Shown: positions 18,459 through 26,339 of the stretch, in pieces
Layout: the number at the start of each line of letters is the position of its first letter
How positions within the stretch are numbered: position 1 is the stretch's first letter
DNA from: Rufibacter sp. XAAS-G3-1
GTDB taxonomy: Bacteria > Bacteroidota > Bacteroidia > Cytophagales > Hymenobacteraceae
Assembly: GCF_013623775.1 (NCBI RefSeq)
Contig: NZ_JABFAM010000006.1
Location: 248,001-312,000, forward strand
Length of the DNA stretch: 64,000 nucleotides
Direction: 5' to 3'
Translations under genes and position numbers: made by a program
Notes under the pieces: generated by a model
What the model was told of the DNA's origin: nothing
The model's input: the letters and a program-made list of their open reading frames with translations, nothing else
Databases searched by the model: none

Positions 18459-18466
18459 CATATTTG
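18459..18466 (+). promoter_or_regulatory. Possible -7 element before the peptide gene
   Basis: CATATTTG differs by one base from TAnnTTTG and lies 29 bp before the ATG at 18496. The region 18226-18458 is very AT-rich and otherwise contains no gene; it must hold the divergent promoters. Confidence 0.3.
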
Positions 18467-18495
18467 TACCATACTTTTAAACATTCAATACAGCC

Positions 18496-18684
18496 ATGAT
18501 AGAATTACTACTCGCCCTCCTGCTTCAACTTGCTACCTTGAATGGAGATACAACAGTTAAAAAGGACAATGAAAAAGCCAAAGCGGCTACAACTTCAGTA
18601 AGTACTGCAGCGACAACTCAGGATACAGATTCAGGTTCTGAACCTAGCCGTGGCGGAACAGGTACCTGGGACACAAGAAACTAA
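18496..18684 (+). CDS. Small peptide with hydrophobic N-terminus, unknown
   Basis: A 62-residue reading frame with an ATG start. The first 15 residues (MIELLLALLLQLATL) are strongly hydrophobic but lack the positive charge of a normal signal peptide. The middle (NGDTTVKKDNEKAKAATT) is polar and low in complexity, and the end SGSEPSRGGTGTWDTRN is distinctive, with the only aromatic residue. This is the plan expected of an exported precursor with a C-terminal mature peptide, but that is inference. It lies between a divergent TPR-like protein and an oligopeptide-binding protein gene (137 bp downstream). It could also be a chance open frame; the ordered composition and the position argue for a real gene. 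Confidence 0.55.
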   Translation: MIELLLALLLQLATLNGDTTVKKDNEKAKAATTSVSTAATTQDTDSGSEPSRGGTGTWDTRN

Positions 18685-18821
18685 TACATCAAATATAATT
18701 GATAGAACGCCTCTTAAAGTTGATTCATCTCTATCTTTAGGAGTACTATAAATGAGCTAAGGCATTTTGAAGCAAGTTTTGTAATATTGAGCTGGGCTTA
18801 TGCCTACATTGATCGCTCTAT

Positions 18822-20543
18822 ATGAAAAACTACTGCGCAAAATGCCTTAGCTTCATTTTTATATGTATTCTCTCCTGCACTTCTAAACCAGAAGAAACGG
18901 GCATTAGAATAAGATTTGATCAAGATCCAGAGTCACTACACCCTCTTAGCTATGGGAATGCTCCAGCACTTCAGATACTTAACCACGTATACCAAAGCCT
19001 ATTAACTGTTGATTTAGCGGATAAGTCAATTCGTCCGTTACTTGCGGCAGAGCTACCAAGCGTACGCAAAACAGATTCAACCTCTTTATTTACTTTTTCC
19101 ATTCGTCCCGAAGCCCAATGGGATAACGGATCACCCATCACTGCTCAGGACGTGGCTTTCTCTCTAAAGCTACTCCATAGTCCGCTTATTGACAATGAAC
19201 GCTGGCGAGCTCAGTACGAATTCATCAAAGATATTCAGCTTTCCCAGAGAGATCCTAGAAGCTTTACTTTGGTCTGCTCTGGATATACACCTGAAATGAG
19301 GCTAATGGCAGGTGATTTTTTTGTCCTCCCATCTTATCAATTTGACCCAAAAGGTACCCTTGCTTCCGTCTCCTATCAATTGATAAGACAGAAATTTGAT
19401 TCTCTTGCCCTTACCCCAACTTTTAAGGCCTTTGCTACCATTATTAATAATGTAGCTATGGCAAGAGATACTTCTTTGATTAAAGGAAGTGGCCCTTATA
19501 GACTAAGAAAGTGGAATGCTGGCCAGTCAATCACTTTAGAGAAAAAGAAGCCTTGGTGGGGAGACGGCGTTAATCCCCATGTTCCTGCACTACAGGCAAG
19601 ACCAAGCCATATTGTTTTCCAAATAATACCTGATAATGCCTCCGCCATTTTAGCTTTGAAGGCTAGCCAATTGGAGTTGATGGACAACATTCCTTTGATT
19701 CCATTCCTGGAGATGCAGAGAGAAAGGAAGTACCAGCAACTTTTCAACTTTCACACTCCAACTTCCTATGAACTCATTTTCATGGGGGTTAATGGGCAAA
19801 ATCCTATCTTACAAGATCGTTCAACCAGACAGGCTCTAGCCCATTTACTAGATATCCCCCAGATAATAAACTCTTTACAAGGAGGATTAGCAACCCCAAC
19901 TGTTGGCTTTGTACACCCTCAGGAAAAAGAATTCTATAACTCAGATTTACCAATACTCAAGTTTGACAAACCAAAAGCCAGAAATTTATTACTAGCTGCC
20001 GGATGGAGGCAGACTTCTACCGGATGGGAAAAGAAGATAAATGGAAAAATTCACCAGCTAAAGCTTGATCTGTTACATAAAGTAGGCAACTCTGATTTTG
20101 AAAACATGAGTTTACTCTTTCAGCAGAATGCGAAATCACTGGGAATTCCGGTGACCCTTCAGGCACTGGAGAGCAGTCAGATAAGCGAGAGACTGCAAAC
20201 CAGGAAGTTTGATCTCTATTTCAGAACATTGATAGGTAATCCATTCTCCTATAACCTTATTCCATTGCTCCATACTTCTAATGCTAAAAATGGCGGAGGC
20301 AATGTGACTAGTTTTGGAACCGCTGAGACTGACCTTCTCCTTGAAAAAATTGCCAATGAGGAACTGCCTGAAGAGAAAGCATTACTTTTGAAATCTCTTC
20401 AGCAAAAGATGCAGGAAGAAAGCAACATGATTTTCCTCTACTTTTCAAAAAACAGAATAGCGGTATCAAAGCAGATGGATTCTGTGATTATATCTGGTTT
20501 AAAACCTGGGTATGATGTGACCAGAGCTTTTTTAAAGAAATAA
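18822..20543 (+). CDS. Oligopeptide/nickel-type ABC transporter substrate-binding lipoprotein
   Basis: A 573-residue periplasmic binding protein of the SBP_bac_5 (OppA/DppA) family. The signal (MKNYCAKCLSFIFICILSC) places the lipidated cysteine near residue 19. Family signs are IRIRFDQDPESLHPL at the start of the mature chain, LTVDLADKSIRPLLAAELP, FSIRPEAQWDNGSPITAQDV with the W-x-G-x-P-x-T/ADV pattern, and GSGPYRLRKWNAGQ. These proteins capture peptides or similar ligands for import. Two permease genes follow with 6- and 7-bp gaps, forming a tight operon. No ATP-binding subunit is present, so ATPases must come from elsewhere. Confidence 0.9.
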   Translation: MKNYCAKCLSFIFICILSCTSKPEETGIRIRFDQDPESLHPLSYGNAPALQILNHVYQSLLTVDLADKSIRPLLAAELPSVRKTDSTSLFTFSIRPEAQWDNGSPITAQDVAFSLKLLHSPLIDNERWRAQYEFIKDIQLSQRDPRSFTLVCSGYTPEMRLMAGDFFVLPSYQFDPKGTLASVSYQLIRQKFDSLALTPTFKAFATIINNVAMARDTSLIKGSGPYRLRKWNAGQSITLEKKKPWWGDGVNPHVPALQARPSHIVFQIIPDNASAILALKASQLELMDNIPLIPFLEMQRERKYQQLFNFHTPTSYELIFMGVNGQNPILQDRSTRQALAHLLDIPQIINSLQGGLATPTVGFVHPQEKEFYNSDLPILKFDKPKARNLLLAAGWRQTSTGWEKKINGKIHQLKLDLLHKVGNSDFENMSLLFQQNAKSLGIPVTLQALESSQISERLQTRKFDLYFRTLIGNPFSYNLIPLLHTSNAKNGGGNVTSFGTAETDLLLEKIANEELPEEKALLLKSLQQKMQEESNMIFLYFSKNRIAVSKQMDSVIISGLKPGYDVTRAFLKK

Positions 20544-20549
20544 ACAGCT

Positions 20550-21908
20550 ATGTCGTTGTTGAATATATTCCTTCGACTCACCAAATTTATTCTCCTGCTT
20601 TGGCTCACCGCTTCCTGTGTTTTCCTAATGAGCCGCTTATTGCCTTCTGCCAATGCACCAAAAGGCATGGAAGACGCAGACCTTTCCATGCATGGGGCAA
20701 CAAATGCTGCTATCCTTGAGCAAGTTAGAAGTGACTATCTGGAGAGAACGGGTTTAGGTAAGCCTCTCTTTTACTTCGATCTAGCCTTGAGGGGGCATGC
20801 ATTAGCCGGAAAATTGCAAGCCACAGCAACTGACAGGCCGTGGGCTGAGAAGGCTGTTCTCTGGCATGGAAACAGAGAGGCCGAAAGTTTTTATTCCATT
20901 TGGCAGCAGTGGCAATTACGTGCGGCAGAGTCAGAGAAAAGAACGCTGCTCAACCATCTACTCTCCTGGTCAATCAGTGATTCACCCACAGACAGGGTTG
21001 TTCAAGAAAAGGAAATTGCAAACAGATTGCGTGCCTCTTCCCTTTCCGTTTCAAGCCAGCTTCTCACTTCTTGGCAAAAATTACGAAAGACGCCGTCTAC
21101 CTTAACCAATTACCTGCCCGTTGTGCAATGGCACGGGAGTGATAACCTCTATCATGATTGGATGGTCAAAACCCTAAAAGGTGACTTGGGCGCATCTACG
21201 CAGGATTATCAAGCCGTTTCCTTTAAAATAAAAGAAGCCGCGGGTGTATCAATAATAGTAGGATTGGTAGGGTTACTTTTTGCGATGGTGGTTTCGTACT
21301 TCATGGGGTTACACTTCACAGAAAACCCATCAAGCGTATTTACCTATCTTACGCAGCAGTTTCTGTATGTATTGGATAGTATTCCGTCTTTCATGATCGC
21401 CCTCTTCTTACTTAGTATATTTTTAGGAGCTGGAGGTTCTATTTTCAACCCATTTTTGGTGGATGATGGCAGTGTTTTACTGGATATACTTGGAACACCG
21501 TCAATCCTGCTAGGAAGTCTTTGTATATCGCTCTTGCTCATCCCCCATCTTACGCTACAGTTTCACAGAAGCCTTGTTGCGCAAACCCAGGTTTTATACC
21601 AGCGCACAGCTTTAGCAAAAGGGCTTACTTTCAAGAAAACACTTCGGAAACACGCTTTACCCAATGCCTTACTCCCCAGTATAACCATTCTTAGTGAAGT
21701 CATTATTGGGTTACTGGCCGGTGTGTTGGTGGTGGAGATTACGTTTTCTTTACCTGGTTTGGGGAGCTTGCTGGCAAAGTCCATCCTTTCGGCCGATTAC
21801 CCGGTATTGGTAGGATTAACCCTCCTGTTTCTGATTTTCAGGCTACTCATCGTGTGGCTTACAGAGCTATTGTATGGCTGGCTTGACCCAAGAATGAGAA
21901 GCAACTAA
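20550..21908 (+). CDS. ABC transporter permease, OppB/DppB type, with a large insertion
   Basis: A 452-residue membrane permease of the peptide-import type. The first membrane helix is at about residues 8-28. Roughly 200 residues of polar sequence follow, where ordinary OppB proteins have about 70-90, and the five-helix core begins near residue 230 (VSIIVGLVGLLFAMVVSYF). The coupling (EAA) loop, ALAKGLTFKKTLRKHALPNA, is intact, so it should still dock an ATPase. The insertion probably forms a periplasmic domain contacting the binding protein. Start ATG 6 bp after the binding-protein stop. Confidence 0.88.
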   Translation: MSLLNIFLRLTKFILLLWLTASCVFLMSRLLPSANAPKGMEDADLSMHGATNAAILEQVRSDYLERTGLGKPLFYFDLALRGHALAGKLQATATDRPWAEKAVLWHGNREAESFYSIWQQWQLRAAESEKRTLLNHLLSWSISDSPTDRVVQEKEIANRLRASSLSVSSQLLTSWQKLRKTPSTLTNYLPVVQWHGSDNLYHDWMVKTLKGDLGASTQDYQAVSFKIKEAAGVSIIVGLVGLLFAMVVSYFMGLHFTENPSSVFTYLTQQFLYVLDSIPSFMIALFLLSIFLGAGGSIFNPFLVDDGSVLLDILGTPSILLGSLCISLLLIPHLTLQFHRSLVAQTQVLYQRTALAKGLTFKKTLRKHALPNALLPSITILSEVIIGLLAGVLVVEITFSLPGLGSLLAKSILSADYPVLVGLTLLFLIFRLLIVWLTELLYGWLDPRMRSN

Positions 21909-21915
21909 GGAGTTT

Positions 21916-22971
21916 ATGGGAGAAACACCATCGCGACAGCCTTTATCGTTTGCTGAAAAAGCATCTATGTCCTGGCTAGTTCTTTTTTCAATTGCCGCCT
22001 TTATTTCCCAAATCCTGTTATGGCAGGGAAAACAGGCAGTAGCCATTCCAGAACAGGCCTACCTCCCTCCTTTCACTTCCGTAGAGCACCTTTTGGGAAC
22101 AGACCAACTAGGCAGGGATGTTTTATATTATTTATTCCTCAGCTGCCGCACGGCATGGCTTCTAGCTGTACCGCCTTTGATTGTAGCAACCGCCATTGGT
22201 GTTCTGTTTGGTTCAGGAGCCGCCATTCTGGGCAATAATGGCGTGAAAATCACCGTAAGAAAACTTCTTACGCTGGCTTTGTTGCTAGTGGCGTACCTGG
22301 TTCTACATTCCATCATTCGCTACTGGCCTCCCTTGTCAGACTACCCGTTTACACGCTGGCTATATTACGGGAGCGGTATTCTCCTTTTATGTTATGTATT
22401 GAACCGAAAACCTGGTTCTGCTTTCTCAAAGAAAAGAACATTGCTGACCTTACCCGTAGACGAAGGGCTTCAAAAGATAATTGATCTCTGGTCTACCCTG
22501 CCAAAGTTACTTTTACTATTGATCCTTACCGCCTTCACTCCTTTTTCCATGCTCACGTTAATGGGCTGGATAACTGCCACCTACTGGGTCTTACCTGCCC
22601 GTATAGCCAGGGCCAGCGTTTTGCAGTTGAAGAAAGGATCTTACTATGAAACCGCACAGGCCCTGGGTATTCCCTTCAACAGAGTCTTCACCCATTTTAT
22701 CTTACCCTCTCTGAAGGGGCCAATTCTAACGAACTTCTGTTTTGCTGCTTCCGGATTATTAGGGGTAGGGTCTACTTTGGCTTACTTAGGAATAGGGATA
22801 CCGGCAGATGTGCCTTCATGGGGTAAAATGTTGGCAAATGCACGTTTTTCAGTTGAGGCTTGGTGGCTTTTGGTCTTTCCCGCCGCTTTATTACTGGGTA
22901 GTATCTTCAGTCTTCAGGTTTTAGGTCATAGTTTATCTGCTCAAAACAGGGACAAATCCGTTACAAAATAA
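21916..22971 (+). CDS. ABC transporter permease, OppC/DppC type
   Basis: The 351-residue second permease of the importer. LLGTDQLGRDVLYYLFLSCRTA near residues 57-77 (in two parts) is the standard OppC signature, and the EAA loop appears as ETAQALGIPFNRVFTHFILP near residue 255. Between the third and fourth helices there is an extra segment with two additional hydrophobic stretches (about residues 115-160) and a short charged linker. This matches the enlarged partner upstream and suggests a lineage-specific importer. It ends the three-gene operon; a second small protein gene lies 180 bp downstream. Confidence 0.88.
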   Translation: MGETPSRQPLSFAEKASMSWLVLFSIAAFISQILLWQGKQAVAIPEQAYLPPFTSVEHLLGTDQLGRDVLYYLFLSCRTAWLLAVPPLIVATAIGVLFGSGAAILGNNGVKITVRKLLTLALLLVAYLVLHSIIRYWPPLSDYPFTRWLYYGSGILLLCYVLNRKPGSAFSKKRTLLTLPVDEGLQKIIDLWSTLPKLLLLLILTAFTPFSMLTLMGWITATYWVLPARIARASVLQLKKGSYYETAQALGIPFNRVFTHFILPSLKGPILTNFCFAASGLLGVGSTLAYLGIGIPADVPSWGKMLANARFSVEAWWLLVFPAALLLGSIFSLQVLGHSLSAQNRDKSVTK

Positions 22972-23153
22972 CCCTTTTTGTTCCTGTATTCCTACCATAA
23001 TAACATGGAAACAATGGTATAAAGAGCAAAATACGCGTTTATCAGCACTTAAAGTACAATAACTTTCATGAAATATTCAAGTTATAGATATAATGATTCT
23101 TTCCTGTTTTGAGACCATAGTACCCTGTATTATTGTATCATAATAATAAGCAA

Positions 23154-23420
23154 ATGGAAATGAATGTATCTGGGTCTAGTTTAATGAACACTTTACATCA
23201 CCAATCTCACCTAACCGTAGATGTAAGGGCTTCCAAAAAGCCAGGTGGCCAAACTGCCCAGTCATTGCTTGGTAAGATAGGAACGTATTCTTCTACTTCC
23301 ATATCTAACCTCATGGAATTCTCAACCACTAGCTTGTCAGAAGGCTTTGTGTTAGATGGATTCTTCTTAGGAACCTTTGAGTTTGATTCACTTACCGGCC
23401 ACCCGGGAATACGATATTAA
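23154..23420 (+). CDS. Small protein of unknown function downstream of the importer
   Basis: The preferred start is the ATG at 23154 (88 residues); a TTG at 23133 would add seven residues. The N-terminal third (MEMNVSGSSLMNTLHHQSHL...KKPGG) is polar and ends in a Gly-Gly pair. The rest is rich in Ser, Thr, Phe and Gly (FSTTSLSEGFVLDGFFLG) and ends in DSLTGHPGIRY. It has no signal peptide. The layout recalls peptide precursors with a leader ending in GG, but no maturation enzyme is nearby, so this is only a suggestion. A strong terminator 76 bp downstream suggests that transcription of the importer operon runs through it. Confidence 0.5.
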   Translation: MEMNVSGSSLMNTLHHQSHLTVDVRASKKPGGQTAQSLLGKIGTYSSTSISNLMEFSTTSLSEGFVLDGFFLGTFEFDSLTGHPGIRY

Positions 23421-23495
23421 GTTTTTGAGTTGTCTTCCGTAGCCCCCCATACGGAAGTTAGTTTCTTGTTTCAGTTTTTTTGTTGTTTGTCTGTT

Positions 23496-23528
23496 TGCCT
23501 GCCGGCTTGTCACCGGCAGGCATTTTTT
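23496..23528 (+). terminator. Terminator closing the peptide/importer locus
   Basis: TGCCTGCCGG and its complement pair around a 7-base loop (23496-23522) and are followed by a run of T. It marks the right end of the AT-rich locus. Confidence 0.88.
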
Positions 23529-23609
23529 GTCTTAAATAACGTAAACAGAAGTCGCTTTTCCTTCATTCAATCAAGCGTTCATGTTTGACAAGATCAAAAT
23601 TCATCAGCT

Positions 23610-23780
23610 CGTTTAAGGCGTGTTTTCTTTAAAACAAGCTCTAAACGGCTTCATGAAACAAAGAACCCGTTTAGAGCTTTGGGCAGAGTTTTCTTGTTCC
23701 ATGCATCGGCACCTCCCCTTGGCGAAAGTGCCATCTCCGCCGCCTGTTTTGAGGCTGTTTTCTGCAAAACAGGCGCTAAC
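23610..23780. repeat. Two A hairpins flanking a small inverted repeat
   Basis: A hairpins at 23610-23647 and 23746-23780 flank a smaller inverted repeat (AAGCTCTAAACGG and complement, within 23635-23680) that resembles the terminal repeat of element M. No coding sequence is visible from 23529 to about 23858. Confidence 0.65.
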
Positions 23781-23858
23781 CGGAAATCTTTACCAGAAGG
23801 CGAGCCCCTGCAAACGCTTTCGCCAGCACTTCATAAAGAATAAATTACCTCTCGTATA

Positions 23859-24074
23859 TTTAGCGTGCGTTTTGAGGCGGGTACCACAACGGTTAAGGTT
23901 CCCAGGCTAATAGGCGAACAAGTGGAGCAACACTGATCGGGTGGGCTTGGGCGGGAAGATAGCTACCGGCTGGGGCCGAATGATAAACGTGCCGTGGAAA
24001 AAGATTTTGTATGTTTAGGCCGTCCTGAAGAGGAGCAAATTGAGGCCTACCCAAATTCTTATGCCGATTGCTAG
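23859..24074 (+). pseudogene. Decayed DUF7009-like gene upstream of mobA
   Basis: In the frame of mobA, the DNA encodes FSVRFEAGTTTVKVPR, then a TGA at 23934-23936, then YRLGPNDKRAVEKDFVCL and PEEEQIEAYPNSYADC before a TAG at 24072. The ending VEKDFVCL...YPN..A.C resembles the C-terminus of the small DUF7009 family, which in Hymenobacter-type genomes often sits beside the MobA fusion; this match is from memory. The first half of the gene is missing, apparently replaced by repeats. The internal stop and missing start indicate a pseudogene. Confidence 0.55.
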
Positions 24075-24098
24075 AAAGAAACAGGAGCGAGAAAGATT

Positions 24099-25244
24099 TT
24101 GAAAGACCATAAAAAACACCGTGCCATCACCCAACCCGCCTACGGCAATTACAGCAGGCTGGAATGGGCTCTTCTGGGAACCACCTGCGGCACCATCAAA
24201 ACCCTGGCCGAGTCCATCATCAATGCGTTAACGCCTGACTACAGATGCGGCTACGTAGACGCCCAACACACCAAAGACCAGGAAGAACCTGAAACAGGCC
24301 GATTGGGAGCCGGTGCCCGATTGGAGTACACAGACCAGATCACGTTTGATCAGTTCCATTTCCAAAAGCCGTTGAGCACCTTTCAGTTCCGTCAGATTTT
24401 CTCTGAGATGGATGCGGTTTTGGTGAATGGGAACCACCAACAGGCAAAAGCGCAGGTGGTCATCATGGACGAAAACAAAAAGGCCTCCCTGCAAAAAAGA
24501 ATAGCCCAACTCACCAACGTGCAACTGATTTTACTAGCCGACAACGCCGACTCAGCTTTTGACTTTGTGCAGGAAGCTATCCCCGTCTGGCAGGAAATCC
24601 CGTTATTCCGCCTGCACGAAACAGGCAAAATCGTCTCCTTTTTCCAAAAACAGCTTAAAAACGCAACCCCGGTCTTGAATGGTCTGGTATTGGCAGGCGG
24701 ACGAAGCCTGCGGATGGGGCAGGACAAAGGAGCCATTGCCTGGCACGGAAAAGAGCAGCGGTATCATGTGGCAGATCAGCTGAAAGGCTTGTGCCAAAAC
24801 GTGTTTATCTCCTGCCGGGCAGAGCAACAGGCTTCACTAGAAGAGGGCTATGCCACCCTGCCAGATACTTTCACCGCCCTGGGGCCTTACGGGGCTATTC
24901 TGTCTGCTTTTCGGGAGCAGCCAGACGCGGCCTGGTTAGTCGTAGCCTGTGACCTTCCCCTACTGGACACGGCTACCCTGCGGTACCTGGTAGCGAACAG
25001 AGCCGTATCTGCCCTAGCCACCACGTTTGAGAGCCCACATGACGGTTTTCCCGAGCCCCTCATCACTATCTGGGAACCGAAGAGCTATCCTGTCTTGCTT
25101 TCGTTCCTGGCCCAGGGTTATACCTGCCCCCGAAAGGTTCTACGGAACAGTGAGATTCACTCATTAAAGCCTCTCAACCCAGATGCGCTCCTAAACGTGA
25201 ACACCCCCGAAGAAGTAGAGAAAGCAAAGCAAAAGATGACGTAA
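24099..25244 (+). CDS. mobA: Molybdenum cofactor guanylyltransferase with N-terminal MobB-like domain
   Basis: The 381-residue protein has a C-terminal MobA domain (about 190-375) with the nucleotide-binding loop LVLAGGRSLRMGQDKG and VVACDLPLLD, which transfers GMP to molybdopterin. An N-terminal domain (about 1-180) resembles the MobB-like part of the Cytophagales fusion (EWALLGTTCGTIKTLAESI, GYVDAQH), although a clear P-loop lysine is not evident. The only start after the upstream stop is TTG at 24099; the natural start may have been lost with the decayed neighbour. No molybdoenzyme gene is in the window. Confidence 0.85.
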   Translation: MKDHKKHRAITQPAYGNYSRLEWALLGTTCGTIKTLAESIINALTPDYRCGYVDAQHTKDQEEPETGRLGAGARLEYTDQITFDQFHFQKPLSTFQFRQIFSEMDAVLVNGNHQQAKAQVVIMDENKKASLQKRIAQLTNVQLILLADNADSAFDFVQEAIPVWQEIPLFRLHETGKIVSFFQKQLKNATPVLNGLVLAGGRSLRMGQDKGAIAWHGKEQRYHVADQLKGLCQNVFISCRAEQQASLEEGYATLPDTFTALGPYGAILSAFREQPDAAWLVVACDLPLLDTATLRYLVANRAVSALATTFESPHDGFPEPLITIWEPKSYPVLLSFLAQGYTCPRKVLRNSEIHSLKPLNPDALLNVNTPEEVEKAKQKMT

Positions 25245-25373
25245 GAGGGTAGGCTACTTCCCCAAATCCTCATGCACCATAACAAAAGTTCTTACTCTCT
25301 TCAAATGCTACTCCCATTCTCCTGTCAGAATGCTAGCCCTTAACCTGACCTTACGCCCTCCTGCTGGTGGTTT

Positions 25374-25515
25374 CCGGCGAGTCTGGAGACTCACTCATCC
25401 TAAGTCACGAGACTGGAGTCTTGCGCCGGTTAGTTCTACACCTGTGAGGTCTTGAAGCCCTCACAGGTGATGCGTTTTGAGCCTGTTTTCCGCAAAACAG
25501 CTTCAAAACGCATCA
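25374..25515. repeat. Composite repeat D-E-A
   Basis: Three modules in a row: D (25374-25428, CGAGTCTGGAGACTC and ACGAGACTGGAGTCTTG), E (25439-25468, CACCTGTGAGGTC and its complement) and an A hairpin (25468-25515, nearly perfect with outer arms TGATGCG/CGCATCA). The same order recurs at 42466 and 54969. Confidence 0.75.
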
Positions 25516-25544
25516 CAGGGGCTCCTCGTTCCGTTCAAGTAGGT

Positions 25545-26023
25545 GACATCGCATGGGAGACAGAACCTACCCCTCCAAGGAGGGGAATACGCCTTTATAG
25601 AAGAAGAGGGGCAATACAGCTAGCCCCTAATCACTACCCTTGCTGTTCGGGAGTTCTACTCCCGAACCTGCCTGGTGCGGAGTTCCACTCCGCCGGGAGC
25701 CACGGCAAAAGAAGGGGAGTGGAACTCCCCGGCAGCTTGCTTCCGAAGTGGAACTCCGGAAGAGCGGGATTGGGTATACTAACTGCCTGTTACTACTTTA
25801 CTTACTTTCCCCAGTTCCAGTCTTCCCCGAGCGCGCCTCGCTTTTGGCCATAGATAGACTTGAACTAAGAGCAAAAGACTTTCCGGGCCGAAAGGACCGT
25901 GCGAGAGGGGAAGACGAGGCCCCGCGGCCGTGAGCGCTTACCGTAAAAGATGAAACAATACAGCACTTGCACCCACGAGAAAAGCAGCCAAGCCAGGGGA
26001 ACAGCAAACAACGTGCACCCACC
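25545..26023 (+). repeat. Dispersed element B, copy 3, with nested C palindromes
   Basis: Same orientation as copy 1. The conserved stem pairs GTCTTCCCC at 25820-25828 with GGGGAAGAC at 25907-25915. Four small C palindromes lie between 25646 and 25765 and closely match those of copy 2. The remainder of the 930-bp gap between mobA and the tRNA holds the D-E-A composite and no recognisable gene. Confidence 0.85.
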
Positions 26024-26127
26024 AATCTCCCCAAAGAAGCCACTTCCAGACAGAGGCCAAAGTAAAGAAAAAAACCAATTGAGGTATTAGTTTTAATCAA
26101 TAGTCTACGGTGTATCTGAAGCATAAG

Positions 26128-26166
26128 AAAAAAGCCCTGTAAAAATCTAATTTACAGGGCTTTTTT
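26128..26166 (-). terminator. Terminator of the tRNA-Ser gene
   Basis: Sixteen-base arms (26128-26143 and 26151-26166) around a short loop; on the minus strand it ends in a run of T directly after the tRNA. Confidence 0.85.
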
Positions 26167-26176
26167 AACTATGATG

Positions 26177-26263
26177 CGGAGAGGGAGGGATTCGAACCCT
26201 CGATACCGTTACCAGTATACACACTTTCCAGGCGTGCTCGTTCGACCACTCTGACACCTCTCC
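26177..26263 (-). tRNA. tRNA-Ser, anticodon GGA
   Basis: Read on the minus strand, the 7-bp acceptor stem GGAGAGG pairs with CCTCTCC. The anticodon loop reads CTGGAAA with anticodon GGA. A long variable arm of the serine type follows, and the T loop is GGTTCGAATCC. The discriminator is G and no CCA is encoded. About 87 nt long. Confidence 0.95.
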
Positions 26264-26339
26264 GTGATCTCCGTTTTTCGGAATGCAAAGAAAGCCAGAA
26301 GCAACGGTATTTGCAAACCCGACGCATTCATTTTTTAGC

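Noticed and set aside
23581-23910. 96-codon open frame between the importer locus and mobA
   Set aside because: It reads across two A hairpins and an inverted repeat and has no protein-like pattern; another frame carries the decayed DUF7009-like sequence.
24640-24670. A-hairpin-like string (CTTTTTCCAAAAACAG) inside mobA
   Set aside because: It lies in a normal part of the coding frame (FFQKQLKN) and lacks the paired arms.
25452-25933. Overlapping open frames inside B element copy 3 (and similar ones at 5178-5620, 12800-13246, 30253-30549 and 56460-56705)
   Set aside because: They run through palindromes, are not kept in frame between the five copies and share no start, so the conserved unit is the nucleotide structure, not a protein.
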